A DNA stretch of 64,000 nucleotides from Isoetes taiwanensis (GCA_021234155.1 JAJEKV010000110.1:1056187-1120186); one strand, 5' to 3'; counted from the first letter of the stretch, positions 34,091 through 47,141 are shown. Made by a program: numbers and translations. The notes: generated by a model not told the origin, from the letters alone.

Positions 34091-35203
34091 ATCCCCGAGC
34101 CAATCGGATGGAAGATGGCGGTTCCGCAATAGGGGCGCTAGAACCGATCATACCGCGTGAGTGATAACATACCTCGAGTCCGATGGGCACCATTATGGGC
34201 AAGCCAATCGGATGGCTGGGTCAGATGGAAAGCACGCCGCTAAGCCAACCAATGGGATAAAACGACTCGCCCGCGAAAAAAATCCGAGAAGCACAAAGAG
34301 TCAGCGTGGCCGCCCCTAGATCATCACCGGATGCAATCAAGCATGTAAGGGGCGTCTCATAACAATCGCCGGCCGCCGCCACTCGTTGACGTCCCAACCC
34401 CGGGCTCCCAAAGTCGCCAGTACAGCCCCGGTAGGATCAATGAGAAGCGCTTCACGCCTATCTTTGCGATCAAAGCATCGAAAACCAACAAGAGAGGTTG
34501 GCTACAGTGAATCCTTATGTTGGGATCAACCCGACCATCGAAGCCAATCCGAGAAAGAAGGATATGTGAGTTAGAAGCCACCTAGCCATGAAAACCGCAC
34601 CGAGAGGATGAATCATGCATGACTCAGAAAAACCGTGCAAATAAGAAACAAAAGCAATCCGCATAATCCGAGTGCTAATCACTGAGTCCCCACCAAATGC
34701 TCACGAAATCTGCTGTAAACATCAGAAAAATGGCTTCCCAAGGAAATTAGTAATAACCATGTATGAGAAATAAAGAAGGTGAGAGCCACACCGCGCACCT
34801 GATTGTTCCAACTCGCATCAAAACATGTGAAAGCCAGATCTTGCAGCTGAATGCTACCATAACATGCAAAAATTCGATAAGAAGAGATCGAGAGACGCAG
34901 TGCAAAAATTCGGTAAGAAGAGATCTAGAGACGGAGGAGGGGATCGATGGTGGAGTCACATGAAAAAGATTGAAGAAGAAAAAATTGGACCAACAGAGAG
35001 TCATGGGTAAAAGGATTAGAAGGAAGATAGGATCAGGTTAGAGACGTAGGAAAAGGATTGAAAGAGGAAGATTGGAAGCAACGGAAATAGAAGAAGGAGC
35101 TGCTGTGAGAAGACGCCGATAACTGAGCCGAAAGAGGAACGGTCCTGATATAGGAGCTCGTCCCTTCCCAGAATGTCGATCCGATGGCTCGGATCGATGC
35201 TAT

Positions 35204-38200
35204 AAGTAAATAGATTATTTTTAAGGTTCCACTTTAAGTGTACTTCCTTTGAGTTAATACAAAGTTGAATATGGATTTGGTTTACTATAATTTTTTGTTG
35301 AATGGACACCATATTTTATTTACCAAGAAGTCAAATACAAGTAAAGATGCAAAGACATGAATAAAATCTCAGAGGATAAGCAAGACCCACTGACTGAACC
35401 AGCCTCCATATGCATAAGAGCGCACATGCAAATACTCTTCAAAAATCAAGTGCCTCTTACGGGGGGCAAGTGAAGAACAATGATAAGTCTTGATAATGCT
35501 ACCTTGAGCATATTTGAAGAACACAATAGACCTTTGAAGACCACCAATCTTCGTCTTTTCTAGATAATCCAAAGCAAACAGCCTGATGCCTGATAAAAAG
35601 CCTGGTTTACTATATTCTTTTTACATGATTTAGAATCTTTATTACTTTATATGTAAATAAAGTCTATCAATGCGTAAAAATTTTATCATAGGCAAGAAAA
35701 ACAATTCACTCCAAATACAATAAGATTTTGTGGCAAAAAAGCAAAAAGTAGAAAGTCCAAAAAGCCATACAAGCCAAACCACTACTTTGGGGTCTGATCA
35801 AAAGTTTAATAGATTAATGGACTCAATAATAACTTGATTTGGTTGGATTTCATTTCGAATCGGATCAATACAGTAAATGCTACTATTGTACATACCATAA
35901 ATCATTGCAGATGCTTTTCATTTAGTAGTATTAAAAAACTATATTGTGGATCATTGATAACTAGGAATATTGACTTGTCTTCCGTGTTGGTTTTCTCGAA
36001 GGTTCTATGCGTCAAAATCGTGCACGAATGCACATCTATAGTATGCCATGCACAAGATTTGACTTCTGCATATCTTAAATTATAAATAACCCCTCTAGGC
36101 AGCTATTTTTTTTTTTGTTTTGTTTTTTTTTTTTTTGGGGGGGGGGTGTTCTATTTTCTGGTTTACTAAGTCTACTACTTATTGACGATGCAAGGCACGA
36201 CTTACATGAGTTCCACTTAAGGAACAATAAAAAGTAGTTTAATGTCTTCCTGACTACTTTTAAGTAGGGTTTCATGTAAGTCACATCTTCTTTAATGATG
36301 ATTTAATGTCTTTTTGTTGAAGTTGTTGACTAAGATACGATATTTTGACAAAGCATGCACATGAATTTGGTTTTTGCGCAGTTTGAATCTTTCAACGATC
36401 CTTTATGGATTTTGTAATGTAATGATCAATAAACAATGGCTTAATAGTTGCATAGAGCTGTTGGGATCTTGTAGTCTCATATAAGTGAGCCTTACATTAT
36501 TTGTTAAGACAACCTCATCAACAATATATAAGATGTTATATACAACAACTAGATAAGCCAACTAGAATAATAATGATATGCCGTTTTATTCATAATAATG
36601 AGCATATGCAATTTTTTTTTTTTATGTTGGGAGGTGCTTAGAGGTGGAGGATTCGCATGTGCACAAAATGGATATACATGTTAAAGTCTTGCTTATAATT
36701 ATGCAATTGCTAGAAATTACAACCGAGTATATAAATATATTTTGTTATTCCATATATCATTCATGAGTCGTGTTCCTTTTCTGTTTTTTTTTTTTATTTT
36801 GTTTGATGCAAAAAAAATCTACGCTTGACACCTGGAAAAAAAAACTAATGTAAGCATGTGACGTCATATACATCTCTTCAAAGGCAAGAGTCCGCTCTGC
36901 TTTCCAGCCATTTCGGTGAGCAGCAGGCTTCGCAATTTTAACGCAACAATGCCATTGCAACTGGACGCTTAGCTATTGGCGATGGCAGAGACAAAGTTTT
37001 CTCTGTGTGGGACTAAGAAGATCTGGCATAGCCAAATTTCATTTTTTTAAGTAACAGAGCATTTCATCATAGGAGCATGTGTTTCAGATGGAAGGACAGG
37101 TTGGTCTGGAGCCCTTCAAGGTCGATAAACAAAGCCTTTCGCAGACGGATGCAGATTTGAGAAGCTGGGCACCATAGCCATACACCACAATATCGATTGA
37201 TCTAATATATGTGTTCGCAGGTATTGATTGTTTCTTTAACCCTTGGAAGTGGTGCCTCATATAAGGGGAACATGGTGTCATAATACAAATCCCAATTTGC
37301 TGTATCTAACATGCTCTGTTCCAGCCTAGCCAAATCACATGCATCTGTTCTTGCCCTATAGCCAAATGTCACGTCTTATTCCGGCCTCGAGACAAATCGC
37401 AAGTACTCTGCTCTAGCCCTAATCGAGCTTGAAGTCATCACTGTCTTGCCGGAATGGCTATTCCGACAATAATCATGCAAGGGACAAATCCATGGGCCGA
37501 GTTTTGAATCAACAACATTTTTTCTGTTTTTGCTGCTATTATTTCTTCATTTGCCAGATCAATTCGAGCTTGCAGCATGGCACGTGTTTGCTTGCATAGA
37601 AATAAGATAAAAGGTTTCTATTAGCTTATTTTAATCATCAAAAACTCTATGCGTATTTACATTTTCAAGAATAATAAATGCTTGCTCACGCTCCTCCTTC
37701 AAGTCTGAAATATTATTTATGCCTGAGTATATCTGAAAACTAGAGTAGTTCATGTTCTTGCTCAGGCAATGCGACAAGCTATATTTCAAAGGCATGAGAG
37801 AGCCATCTACCCTGCCTTGCTATCTACTGCCCCTGAAATTCAAAATCAACCCTGCCTTGCTCAAAATCAACCCCGCCTTGCTATCTATTGCCTCTGAAAC
37901 CAGTTGCTTTATTGCTATGGGTTACTGGAGATTCGAGTATACTTGGCGGGTCGTCTGTAGATATGGCAAGAACCATCTTGGACTCACCAGAGAAGATTGG
38001 CAACCAGACGCCCTTCAAGACTGGTCTGAGAGGCGGCTATCTATAATTTACCATTTTCATACCTAAAAAGCGGAAATAATTAATAACGAATAAATTATAA
38101 TGTCTAAATCCCTTGATAGTGGTCTCTTCCTAGGTAAAACCATCGCCTAAAATGTTGCCATTATCAAGAACATATAGAACATATATTGGAACTTATTTTT

Positions 38201-38204
38201 AAAG
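35204..38204. other. Intergenic, no gene recognised
   Basis: AT-rich. It holds T/G homopolymers at 36109-36146 and a diffuse 30-50-base repetition around 37310-37430 (CTGTTC.AGCC, CTGTTCTTGCC, CTGCTCTAGCC). Short repeats of ACCCTGCCTTGCT lie at 37810-37880. The frame 37752-38066 has coding-like composition but no known motif. Confidence 0.45.
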
Positions 38205-38324
38205 AAATATTTGCAGCGACCAAGCACAGGTCGGGAAAAAGAAATGTTTGCGGTGGCCAAGGCCAAATATTTGCAGCGGCCAAGCACAGGTCGGGAAAGA
38301 GAAATGTTCGTGGCAGCCTTGGCC
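38205..38324 (+). repeat. 60-bp tandem duplication
   Basis: Two 60-base units beginning AAATATTTGCAGCG.CCAAGC (38205 and 38265), diverged mainly at their 3' ends. Confidence 0.85.
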
Positions 38325-38369
38325 GTCGCGATAAATTTCTTGTATATTATAATGCTTACACATAAATAT

Positions 38370-38600
38370 GTAGCAAAATAACAGGGGGTTTCCTTTTGTA
38401 TTTTTGTACTTGTTTCCCTAAGGTTTTTATATGATTTGATGATGGTATTCCATGAGACGTACTAATTGGTACATCTAGAGTGCGCATACTATCAAGCATA
38501 GTTTTAGTGGCCCTTTTCAATGGTTACACCTCTATAATTTCACAAACTATCCTAAATCGAACATGCAAGCATCGAACATGGTATTTTAGGGTTTCCATTG
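38370..38600 (+). repeat. Dispersed repeat related to 15650-15900
   Basis: Plus-orientation copy of the family at 15650-15900, sharing ACAGGGGGTTT at the start and TTTTAGGGTTTCC at the end. Confidence 0.6.
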
Positions 38601-39825
38601 TCCATGATTTTGCTTCTATGTTTTCTCTAGAGGTAGGGCAGGAGCTGCAAAGGGCAGGCCTCAGGTCGCCTGTAGGTTCTCACTCTTTGTTCGGCGGACC
38701 CGTCAATGGTGAGTTTTTCCGACCAATTTTGACCCCAGATCGGATCCTTTCTCCTTCTCCAGCTTTCCTTCTCTTGAAAAGAATTGATGGGTTTTCTTTG
38801 CAACTCAGTCTTTCGTCCAAGATTAGTCCCCCCTCTTTGATCGCTTTTTTTTTGTTTGATATGCAGCATTTGCCATCTTAAGGATAGGAGGCAAATCCGG
38901 AAGTCCTTTTGTTGCTCTGGTTGCAGAGAAAGAGCTTCAAAAGCGTAGTATAACAATATATTGCCGTACTAGATTTGGGATACAAGACATTGAACTGAAG
39001 CTTTCCATAGCCTGTCTGCTGGTTCATGCATGCGTGATTTATCACGAGAATCGATGTGTTGGGCGATGTAGTATGTAATACAGGGCTTGGGTTTTCATGG
39101 GCCAAGGATCACATTTTTTGGTTTCAAAATAAATCTGTTACAGGAAACGATACATGGGATCAATCAGTTCAAGAAAAAAAGCTTTGATGCTCAAAATTCA
39201 GGGGCACGATAATGACTTTAGTTTGAAACTGATGAACCTTTCCCCAGCTACGGAATGCATTATTTTGGCATTGGGATGCAGCGTTAGAAATTGCTTGTTG
39301 GGTAGAAATAGTTTGAAGTATTGTGTCGGGGCTCTGCCTTACATACAAGAAAAGTCCGGTTTGTTGTCCTTGGCATGATCAATGGGGTCCTGTATGTCGA
39401 CAAACAAGGCGGTTCATGCCTCCCATAATCATGGGACCAAGTTTAAACGGAACATGAAACGGGAAGCCAAAGATGTGCTTGCTGCAGAAGCAAAAAATGA
39501 TGAACAGCTTGCTTGTTTCCCTGGACAAATGTATGCCAATAGGGCCAGCACTGCAGCTTGTCTTTTCTCTCAACAAGGCAAGATGCCATGTTGGTCTGCC
39601 ATGTTTGGTTATTGGAGCTCTGCACAAAACACAGGCATTCAACTCAGCTAAAACACAGGCATTCAACTCAGCTGGAGATTTCGTCCTTGTTATACGATTT
39701 GTGCTGGAGATTCCTGATTTGTGCTGGAGATTCCTGGTATTCTTTAAACGTCTCTATTTTCACTTCTTTCTCCACTTTGCTTATGCATCATAGAATATAG
39801 TATTGTTTAAATCCTTCTCACATAT
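38601..39825. other. Degraded coding-like DNA, unassigned
   Basis: Open frames at 39154-39378 and 39382-39651 have protein-like composition but no recognised family. Two pairs of perfect microduplications lie at 39629-39675 (ACACAGGCATTCAACTCAGC) and 39698-39736 (GATTTGTGCTGGAGATTCCT). Confidence 0.4.
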
Positions 39826-40222
39826 ATGCTTCATAATTTGCCAAAGGAATTAGATCTTGCCTCCTTATGCAAGCATTGTTGGAATTGTATTATTTTTGGG
39901 TATGCTAGCCATGGACAATTGGATGAAGTTTTGCAATTCTTTACTGAAATGCAAATGCAAAGTATGCAGCCCAACCATGTAACCTTCATTGGAATTCTTG
40001 ATGCATGTTCAAACACCATAGCTTTGTCTCTCGTGGAAAATGGGTTCAATGCGGCACAATGTGGTCTCATGGAATTCATTAATTACAGCATATGGGCAAC
40101 ATGGATATGGAAAAGATGCCATTTGCGCGATGCAAGCAGAGGGCGTGATGCTTGATGAGGTTACACTTTATAGCATCATTTCTGGGTGTAGTCATGCTGG
40201 CCCTTTGGAGGAAAAGCATTGA
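39826..40222 (+). pseudogene. PPR protein fragment (PLS type), frameshifted
   Basis: The first frame codes WNCIIFGYASHGQLDEVLQF and MQPNHVTFIGILDACS. After a frameshift near 40040 the second codes NVVSWNSLITAYGQHGYGKD and VTLYSIISGCSHAG. Both are successive P/L/S pentatricopeptide motifs in the correct spacing. Intact members bind organelle RNA. Here about 130 codons survive with no E or DYW domain. Confidence 0.9.
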
Positions 40223-40439
40223 TTAGCAGGATTTTTTGTACCTCCATTAATCAAAGTAGGGTATTCGGAGTGTCACGCTCAAAGTCTAAATTTGGAGCCT
40301 ATAAATTATGCAATTTAAAGCATATGGTTTGCAATAACACATCTTTTATTTTATTTTGATTTTTATTTTTTTGTTTACCTCAGAGTTTATTTATGTTTGT
40401 TTCTTTTGGGGCCCGAAGGGCCGAAAATTTTTTCTAATA

Positions 40440-40775
40440 TAACAACCAACATAACTACAATTAACATTAGTTAACACAAACTATAACTACAATTAACATT
40501 AATTAACACAAACCATTACATAAACATGTTTAAAATTAAATTCCCCCTTAAACCCCCTTTTGTTTGGGTGCATATTCACACGGGGGGTGATGTAGGGCAG
40601 CGAGAGCCCCTGTAATTATGTTTTGCACGTACAAAATCAACACCATATAGTATATTGCCTGAAATCTTATAGTATTTTGCAAATCTTGTTATACAGTATA
40701 AAAACTTCTATACATCCATACCCCACAAACGAGGAACTTTGTGTACGGTGTAGATTAAGGAATAAGGGGTTTGTA
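40440..40775 (+). repeat. Single-arm copy of the 11.8-kb foldback family
   Basis: 40496-40775 aligns with 11803-12078 (shared TTTGGGTGCATATTCACACG, AGGGCAGCGAGAGCCC and CATACCCCACAAACGAGG) but lacks the second arm. A 32-bp tandem duplication with the core ACTACAATTAACATTA precedes it (40450-40513). Confidence 0.8.
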
Positions 40776-41164
40776 TGCAATTCTATAGTTCACTTGAGTA
40801 AGGCACATTATTATGTGCTATTGGCCAAAGACATCACTAAATTCATGTCCATGCGAAATAAACAAGCTTATATTTTTTTCAAATAAGAACTATACAACAT
40901 GAGGATATTGCTCAAATTATTAGAAAAACAATTTGTCATTTCCCATCATGATATCTTTTTTGTGTATCAAATTCTATATACCACTTTTGTGTTAGGATAA
41001 GATGTACATGAAATTTGTTGTGGCGGCGAACGCCGCACAAACATTTCTCTTTTCAGTTCCCATGTGTTTGAGGGAATGAACCAATAACGCATCGAAATAA
41101 ACAAAATGAAGATACAGATGGGCTGCAAAGGTAAGAATCTTCACCCATATTAAGTTTTGTAAGA

Positions 41165-41820
41165 TAAGATATGATAAGGTAAGCAAGATAAGATAAGATA
41201 AGTTTTTTAACGTCCACGGGCGCTCTATGGCTTATGGGTCAAAGTATATGCAAAGGGCGAGCGAGAGTCCAAACTGAAACTTGGGGACTAAACCCATCAT
41301 CAGAACAGAAGAACAGACAACTACGAACAAAAATAACAAACTTCAAGAGAGCATATCCATATTGCATTAGAGATAGCCCAGCCAGGGTTTCGGAGGTCAA
41401 CATTTGCGAATGATGGTCGTGCCACCCCTATACACTGTCTACTTTTGCATTCTCTCTTCGTGAACCTTAAACAACTTCTTACACCTTCTAGACAACTGCA
41501 GAGAGGAGAGATCTTCCTATACAGAGAAATGAATGCCCCTGAGGTGACTCCCATGCTGTAAAATGTATAGGCGGTCTTGTGTATTAGAAAATGCACTAAA
41601 ACATGACGGGGCCAGTCCAATCTGTGAGCACTAACCTATGTAGCTGTGACAATGCCTGGGCTCTATAAATGCATCGTATATATGAAAAAATATTTAGCTT
41701 TCTCCGCATCCAAGCGCTCAGTTGTCTTAGGTATCCCCACTTTAATGTAAATGCGAACCTCTGGCTTGTTCTGGCCAACCTGATTCTGGTTCCTTGAGGT
41801 TATCATGCGCCTCCTCCGCC
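41165..41820 (-). mobile_element. Retroposon copy with GATAA-type tail
   Basis: Pentamer-like GATAA units (41165-41200) abut TTTTTTAACGTCCACGG. Similarity continues to an analogous block after the 46.5-kb copy (AGAGAGGAGAGATCTTCC against AAGGAGAGAGGTCTTCT). The body may be a degraded LINE/SINE on the minus strand. Confidence 0.45.
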
Positions 41821-42321
41821 ATATGTGTGTCTATATCCTCTGTTTGTACATTCACGTCTACTGGCTGGACATAAATGGCAATAGGCCAATCTAAGCAAAG
41901 CCTCCTTGACACCCTTGCATAAACTATTTAATTAACTTCAAACATTGCAAAACAGTGGCACAACGACTTACTTCAACAATTAATCGCAAGCAATTAAGTC
42001 TTTTTTATTACTCATATTCATTTGGATAAGAGCATGTTAGTGGTGTCCAATTTTAGAGCGTGACAAAGTACCTACACTAGATACTCCAGAAAGTAGTACT
42101 TTCTTTTCTTTTTTCATCAAAAATCAATTCAAAGATTCAAAATAAAAGTCTATGGCACGTAAAGTTCCAACATTCAGGTGTGTAGGTTATATTCTGTATC
42201 AATATTATACTGTTGGATTTTTAATAAGCTATGGCCTCTTCATGTGAAATGCCTTGTTAGTTTTCACATCCTGCTCTACCTATTGATTTATTGGTCCACG
42301 ATTTCCTAGTCACCATTGCTA

Positions 42322-42395
42322 ATGAATAGAATAGAATAGAATAGTTTTTTTAACGTCCACGGAGACCAATAGGTCATGGGACCCATACAGTGGGC
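42322..42395 (-). mobile_element. Retroposon end with (TATTC)n tail
   Basis: GAATA units, then TTTTTTTAACGTCCACGG and AGACCAATAGGTCATGGG. Same core as at 9.8 and 46.5 kb. Confidence 0.6.
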
Positions 42396-44097
42396 TAGTA
42401 CAATCATTACTACTAGGATTAAAAAACCCCTGCCTCGAAAGGTTTTCAAGGGCATAGGTATGTATATCTCATTCTATTATTAATAGTCCATGTATCTGTA
42501 TCTCACTTCCAGGTGGTCAGCGTATACCTAATCATGTGGTTGTTTAAAGTTATCACTATCTTTGCTTAATGGCAAAGAACTTACATCAATGTTTCTACAG
42601 TGTCATCTTATTTCTTATGTATCGACCTTCCCTCAAGCTATTGGTGATTTTGAGACTCTCTTGTCGACATTGAAACCTTTTCAATCCTCTCTGCCTCGCT
42701 GCGGTCTTATTTCTATTGTTGCCCTCCTGATGCTTCAATAGTGATATATGCTTCAAACATGCTTGCTTCAGTTGTTTGTCCTCGTTGTGATATATATCTC
42801 TTTTAACTTCCTCTCATCGTATATCTCCTTGTATTTCTCTTTCTGTCCTTCCGCCAGTTATTCCCCTTGATACCGTGCCACTTGTCCCACATGTTGACTC
42901 ATTTGCTCTTACACAGCGCGAGGTAGAGGTTTTTGAGCCTTCGCTTCCCATCCTAATTGTGCATCGATCATCACTAGATGTGATTCATTTTGTTTCAGAT
43001 TTATCAGATGTAGAGCTGTCCCATTGTGCAATCGTGCCTTTTGTTTTTAATGCTGATGGGTTCCCTTTAGCAGCCTAAAAGTATCATCAATTAGAATGAT
43101 GTAAAAATATGCCTACTAGAGACTAAAAATAATGCCTCAGTTCTAAAGTTAATAATTATCGGGATATCATATAAGTTGTGCAGTACCCGAGGCCAGCAAA
43201 TGTAGGTGGATCAGTATTAATCCATGGATGGTATTAGAATGGCTGGCCAGTAGTTGCCTTCAAACCCTTTCCTCCCTCCCTTTTTTTTCCCTTTTCTTGG
43301 AGGACTTTGAAAAAAAAAAAAATTGAATCAAAAGTATGAATTACAAAATATGCATATCTCATCTAGCTATATAAGCACAAGAAGATGTCTCTACAACATA
43401 AATAGAATAGAATAGACATACAACAAGACTTGAAGCCCTATATACTTACTCCAGTAGATGACATAGTTAAAGAATTAATCTCTAAAGATACTAAATTAGC
43501 TCATAGCTTTTAAACTTCATTGTGCTATGTCGCTCCTTCCTTTCCTCTTTGCCATCATTACAAAAGTTTGGTACAAAAGACTTAATAAAAGTATCATGTA
43601 AAGAATCGTTATTCTCTCTTGCCTAGAAATTAAGAGACACAATGCACAATACTCTATATCAGCAATCAAATTTACCTGTAAAACTTAAAAATCAAATCGT
43701 TTGCAATATGGAAATGTAAGAACAATGCACCTCCTTAGCCCACCTTGTTTCCAACAGTTTTTTTTTTTTTTGTTTTTTTTGAAGGATGAAAAAAACATTT
43801 ATTAATTAAAATTGAACATTACAAGATGTACATATCTTATCTACCTGTGTAAGCACAAGAAAATGCTCCTGAAACACGAAGTTGAAGCATTATGTATTAT
43901 AGGAGACTAATGATAAGAACTAATTTGAATTACTCTGTCACTTCTTCTCTGAAAGGAGGAAGACGTATAGGCCGTCAGTATCTTCCTGAGCTACAACAAT
44001 AACACTATGAATGGATGAATAAATCCATTGAAAAATATGCAGTTTACACTGCAATAGTCAATCAGACACTAAATGAAATGCCTTCTGCTTAGCTGGG
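42396..44097. other. Intergenic, no gene recognised
   Basis: AT-rich. The frame 42875-43078 (PLVPHVDSFALTQREVEVFE) resembles a retrotransposon linker but is too short to assign. T-runs lie at 43283 and 43761. Confidence 0.4.
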
Positions 44098-44368
44098 GGG
44101 TCAAAGCATGGAGGTGGGGGACACTTTTTGTGTCAGCGACACATGGTGCTTAGGGGGTGCTTTCCGGAGCTATTTTCGTTGTATTTTTAAAAAATATTTT
44201 TCTTTTATTTTTTTGATATTTTTCCCTGAAACGCAATCATATTACGCCTTGGAATACAAAATTTCAGCTTCATCGGAGTTATAAAAAAATAAGTAAAATT
44301 TCCCGCATTAGGTGCTTAGGGGGTGCTTAGCTAGCGCAAAAATGCCCCCCAGCTCCATGCTTTGACCC
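44098..44368. mobile_element. MITE, GGGTCAAAGCATGG ends, 4-bp TSD
   Basis: The 271-bp element has inverted ends GGGTCAAAGCATGGAG.TGGG (about 24 bp, near-perfect) flanked by TGGG at 44094-44097 and 44369-44372. Internally GTGCTTAGGGGGTGCTT occurs near each end. The end resembles that of the elements at 47142 and 53062. The G-rich target duplication is slightly ambiguous. Confidence 0.75.
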
Positions 44369-44489
44369 TGGGGCCCATACAGCTTGGGAGAATGCCAAGA
44401 GAGCAAATTGGCTATGCAGTCTTGTCTTTGTGAATATCCTCATGACAACCCTATGACATCCTTTCCATGACACCAACATGCATTATAAG

Positions 44490-45840
44490 AGGCAAATTCT
44501 ATGCTATCTTCTCCCATACAATTACATCCCAATGCAAGAGTGGGAACTTTGCTTGAAACGCAGGCCATGACAAAAGGCGACCACCTTCATACCATGCTCG
44601 AATAGAGATGACACTTGCTAGGACCCATCTTCTTTGTGTAAAAGGATGAACTGCTGCAGCAATTGGAAGTGCTGAGAGGTCACCCTGCGCTGCCAATAAT
44701 CCTCGTTGAAAAAGAAAAGCATTTGAAAAAGGCTCAAGGGAGTTGAAATAGAACCCAAGGAAGAACTGGTTTGGCTGCTTTTTCGCCTAGAGGAACACAA
44801 TGACCAAGAGATTATTTGAGAATATGTAAACCAGGAGAGCTATCTTCACCATTTAGGAGCCTCCAAATGAATTTTCAGATGAGGATCTTACACTGCAGTA
44901 AGGAGTCCATCATACCTACATTACAGCCCACTTGGGAAGGGTGTTTCTCCAAACCCTTAATAATTTCTTTCCATGCTGTTTCTGCACTAACAGAATGCCA
45001 AGTAAGATTCCAAGAAGCTTGTTAGCCTATCTATGAGCAAGAAGCTTCCATGGATAATCATGAACACATGCCGGAATTGGACTGTCCAACCTCCATAAGA
45101 CTGTACAACTTTGCCAACCCACCAACACACCAGAAGCCAATGAGAATGTATCTAAGAGCAATTTTGTAGCTTCAAGATTCTCAGAATTAGCAACTAGGAA
45201 CAGGAACATGTCATCAACATATTGATTACACACCTCCTGCATACCATCCTTCATAGCGAGACCCTGAAGGAGCCCCTCTGCTGTCGCAATAGCAAATAAT
45301 TACAATAACATCTCTACAACAATTGTGAAAAGAAGTGGTGCTAACGGGCATCCTTAATGAATACCACGACAAGTGGGAAAACCTCTGATGGCTTACCATG
45401 AATGAAAACATCATCTTGAGTAGAGACATGCAGCTTCATAACATCTAATGTGAATTGTTGCCCGAATCCCAATCTCAGCTAGACAAGCACGTGAACTCCA
45501 AGCTAACACCGTGATATGCCTTCACAAAATCAAGTTTAAGATACACAACAGAATGATTCTACCTGCGTGCCCATTAGATCCCCTCATATGCAGCACCCAC
45601 ATGACTAATAATGCATCTAATAAGATTTATGGAATTTGGGATAGTTCTAAGTTCTTACAACAATAGCTCAATACACGAAAAATGAAGACCAATAGCAATA
45701 TAGATGGCATTTCAAACAAACTGATATGACAACACAATTAGCCATCCAATTGGTTCCATCGGGCGATGGCAAATACACCACATTGGCTCTAGCTTTTCAA
45801 CGTTGATCAAGCTACTCCATGTAGACTCTGATGACGAACA
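44490..45840 (-). pseudogene. LINE reverse-transcriptase fragment (second lineage)
   Basis: The minus strand shows SVVYLKLDFVKAYHGVSLEF near 45540, where AYD has become AYH. GCPLAPLLFTIVVEM lies near 45340, and CNQYVDDMFLFLVANSENLE at 45215-45155. All are ordered reverse-transcriptase blocks with stops between them. The downstream 44696-44499 frame resembles the region after the catalytic domain. The YVDDM box is intact, but the first catalytic aspartate is lost. It is dissimilar to the 20-26-kb LINE. Confidence 0.85.
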
Positions 45841-46459
45841 CAATAATTGGTTTGGAAAGAAGTTCGACATGTAGGGTTAGGCATGTGATCATGGGCGATG
45901 ATGGCATCACCTTTAATGTTCCCTTGTGCATGTGAACATGACCGGAGGTCATGGGCAATGATGGGATCATCTTTAATGTTCCTTATGCCATGATTTAATG
46001 CTTATAGAATAAGTAGGCATGCATGGGTCATAGAGCAAAGATCATGGATAGGTGCATGATAGGAAACCAACTGGAGTCTATGGCCACTATAGAAGATAAG
46101 CCGCCACCTATGCCAAGAGTGAAGAAGGGTGTAGGAATTAGACATATAGGCATGCTAGATATGTTACATGCATGTAGTGTAATGTAATGTGAATTAAAAG
46201 GGGGTGGACCCTTAAAACTACAAATTATTAATTAAACTAACATGATGTATTCTTGCAGGCCAATAGAGGGAACCTTCGAGAGGGAGCGCATCATGACATG
46301 AATAGGATTTTATAACATTTTGTCTTAGTTATAAAACTCCAAATGATGCTATAAGTTATCTTAATATAAAAATTGACGAAGCTATATAATTTGTATAAGA
46401 ATGTGATTATGGCTTCACATTTATATTGATATAATTGACGTTGAAAGTTTATCATTGTA

Positions 46460-46560
46460 ATTATAGAATAGAATAGATAGAATAGAATAGATTTTGTAAT
46501 GTCCATGGAGACCAATAGGCTATGGAACCCATACAATAGGATAGAATAACCTAAAGCATC
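46460..46560 (-). mobile_element. Retroposon end with (TATTC)n tail
   Basis: AATAGAATAGATAGAATAG, then GTCCATGGAGACCAATAGGC, the same core as at 42.3 kb. Confidence 0.6.
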
Positions 46561-47141
46561 ACCAAACATAATGAAAACGTTACAAAGCTTGGGAAAAAAC
46601 CCAGATGAAACTCAGATTTTAGATTCTATGTAATAATATATGGTTATTGTTATCTAAACATAGCTAAACCAATGGTTGGATGGACAATGGTCTAGAATAA
46701 TTGTTGTATCTCCACGATAAACTGCCCACTTTTTTTGGATCTGCGCTTCTCTCATTTTGCATAACTCCTCCCTATGGCTGCAAAGTTAAAAAGGAGAGAG
46801 GTCTTCTTGTACTAAGAACTTAGTACCTTTGAGATGATTGCTGTGCTAAAGAATCGGATAAGTGGATTTTGAAATCATATGAAAACATGGTGAGGACGAT
46901 CAGGTCTGTCGGCTCCTACCAGACAAGCAGAGACTACTCCATCAACATGTTATGCATGACATTATTCAAGAAATGTAAAGCCTCATCCAAATCAGAGTGA
47001 ATGTCTGTCATCGTCTCTGCAAGTCTATGATTCACAGATTTAAAGATGTAGTATCCAAGCCACGACCTTGTTCATCCCTCGGACATGCATGGTTTTGTGC
47101 CACTGTACCTTCTGGTGGAGAAGGTTGCACTCCAATCTCAA

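Larger units (their letters stand above)
28185..35202 (+). mobile_element. Helentron-like element 2 (~7 kb)
   Basis: It shares its 35-bp 5' start with element 1 (27299-27333 = 28183-28217) and its 130-bp 3' end (35074-35203). It sits head to tail with only a T between, again T|T. The interior is non-coding, A-rich on the plus strand, and full of tandemly duplicated blocks (29.1-29.6, 30.5-31.3, 32.0-34.1 kb) and mini-hairpins. No helicase was found. Part of the interior could be later insertions. Confidence 0.6.

Noticed and set aside
28335-34581. Many other minus-strand frames of 60-120 codons
   Set aside because: Hydrophobic, low-complexity products of the strand skew; none has a start context, motif or conservation between the tandem units.
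35203-35320. Continuation of the interrupted LINE after the second Helentron-like element
   Set aside because: The flank shows no reverse-transcriptase-like frame, so a simple two-element insertion into that LINE cannot be shown on the right side.
38480-38881. 133-codon plus-strand frame
   Set aside because: It starts inside a dispersed repeat and has no recognisable domain; the frame is probably fortuitous.
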